A DNA stretch of 22,098 nucleotides. It comes from CAZCZR01 sp964503455. GTDB lineage: Bacteria; Bacillota; Clostridia; UBA1381. A model generated the notes under the pieces. That model was not told where the DNA came from. It ran no database searches and was given only the letters and a program-made list of their open reading frames with translations. Of the stretch, positions 21,847-22,098 are shown in pieces. Positions within the stretch are counted from its first letter, which is position 1; each line of letters opens with the position of its first letter. A program made the position numbers and the translations under genes. The stretch covers positions 1-22,098 of the forward strand of contig CAZCZR010000025.1 of NCBI GenBank assembly GCA_964503455.1. Direction: 5' to 3'.

Positions 21847-22098
21847 AAAAAATCACAGGAGTATTTACGGCGGCGATTTTAGCCGCGGCAGTTATGACAG
21901 GCTGCGGAAGCGGCACATCAAACACCGCGCCGCAGGAGGCGGCTTCAAACGGCAATACAGCATCGGCGCAGACGGTTTCAACGGACGGTTCAACGTCAAT
22001 GGAAAAGGTCATAGGCTATCTTAGCGAAGCGTATATGGCGGACAACACGAACGTAAAGGTTACATACAATCCCACAGGCTCCGGCTCCGGAATACAGG
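21843..22098 (+). CDS. pstS: Phosphate ABC transporter substrate-binding lipoprotein, N-terminal part
   Basis: The first 85 codons of PstS, cut by the window end. PstS captures phosphate at the cell surface for the PstCAB importer. A lipoprotein signal peptide is clear: MKKITG, a hydrophobic core, and MTGC with the lipid-bearing Cys20, to be processed by LspA. A low-complexity Ser/Thr/Asn/Ala tether (21-46) follows. The mature domain begins with STDGSTSMEKVIGYL and reaches VTYNPTGSGSGIQ; both Ser/Thr-Gly stretches are the phosphate-contacting loops of PstS proteins. The ATG at 21843 follows GGAG at 6 bases. The pho-type promoter array upstream suggests induction by phosphate starvation. The permease genes probably lie beyond the edge. 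Confidence 0.93.
   Translation, partial: MKKITGVFTAAILAAAVMTGCGSGTSNTAPQEAASNGNTASAQTVSTDGSTSMEKVIGYLSEAYMADNTNVKVTYNPTGSGSGIQ

Overview
The window looks like a chromosomal segment of a spore-forming clostridial Firmicute, probably a gut Oscillospirales or Ruminococcaceae-type organism. This rests on gene content and order: yabP-yabQ-divIC-yabR, lspA-rluD(ylyB), tsaC(ywlC)-ywlE and ddl/murI all have Bacillus/Clostridia counterparts. Purine-rich ribosome binding sites, sigma-A type promoters with 17-bp spacers, moderate GC and heavy use of ATA isoleucine codons agree with it. There is no transposase, integrase, CRISPR array, tRNA or rRNA. This is core chromosome with a few accessory genes.

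Left edge (1-1662): a sigma-A promoter drives a tandem class II aldolase/adducin-domain protein whose second domain has lost its metal ligands. It converges on the minus-strand genes over a terminator region (1506-1606).

Minus-strand block (1663-14809), in order of transcription: yabP, yabQ, divIC and a yabR-like S1 protein (sporulation and division); then a carboxylesterase, nicotinate phosphoribosyltransferase, threonylcarbamoyl-AMP synthase, protein-arginine phosphatase, a RimI-type acetyltransferase, tsaD, aroB, lspA and a RluA-family pseudouridine synthase, mostly overlapping or only a few bases apart; then, behind its own promoter, ddl, murI, a DUF1934 protein and an S41 protease with a peptidoglycan-binding tail. 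The themes are t6A tRNA modification, NAD salvage, cell-wall precursor supply and envelope proteolysis. TsaB and TsaE, the usual TsaD partners, are not in the window.

Plus-strand accessory block (14918-18810): a strongly promoted, terminated two-gene cassette of small conserved membrane proteins of unknown function; a GH35 beta-galactosidase with its own promoter; then a HAAS/DUF1700-type membrane protein overlapping by ATGA a short exported protein with seven Tyr-Asp-Asp repeats.

Right edge (18883-22098): alaS, with a short leader and no room for a T-box, ends at a clear terminator. Next come a PhoP-box-like array and a -10 element, a leader with a hairpin and a 14-codon upstream frame, and the start of pstS, cut by the window end.

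The best candidates for undescribed biology are the two-gene membrane cassette and the HAAS/YDD-repeat pair. Neither can be given a function from sequence alone. Many annotated starts are internal ATGs chosen by Shine-Dalgarno position; where a TTG or GTG start was needed it is noted.
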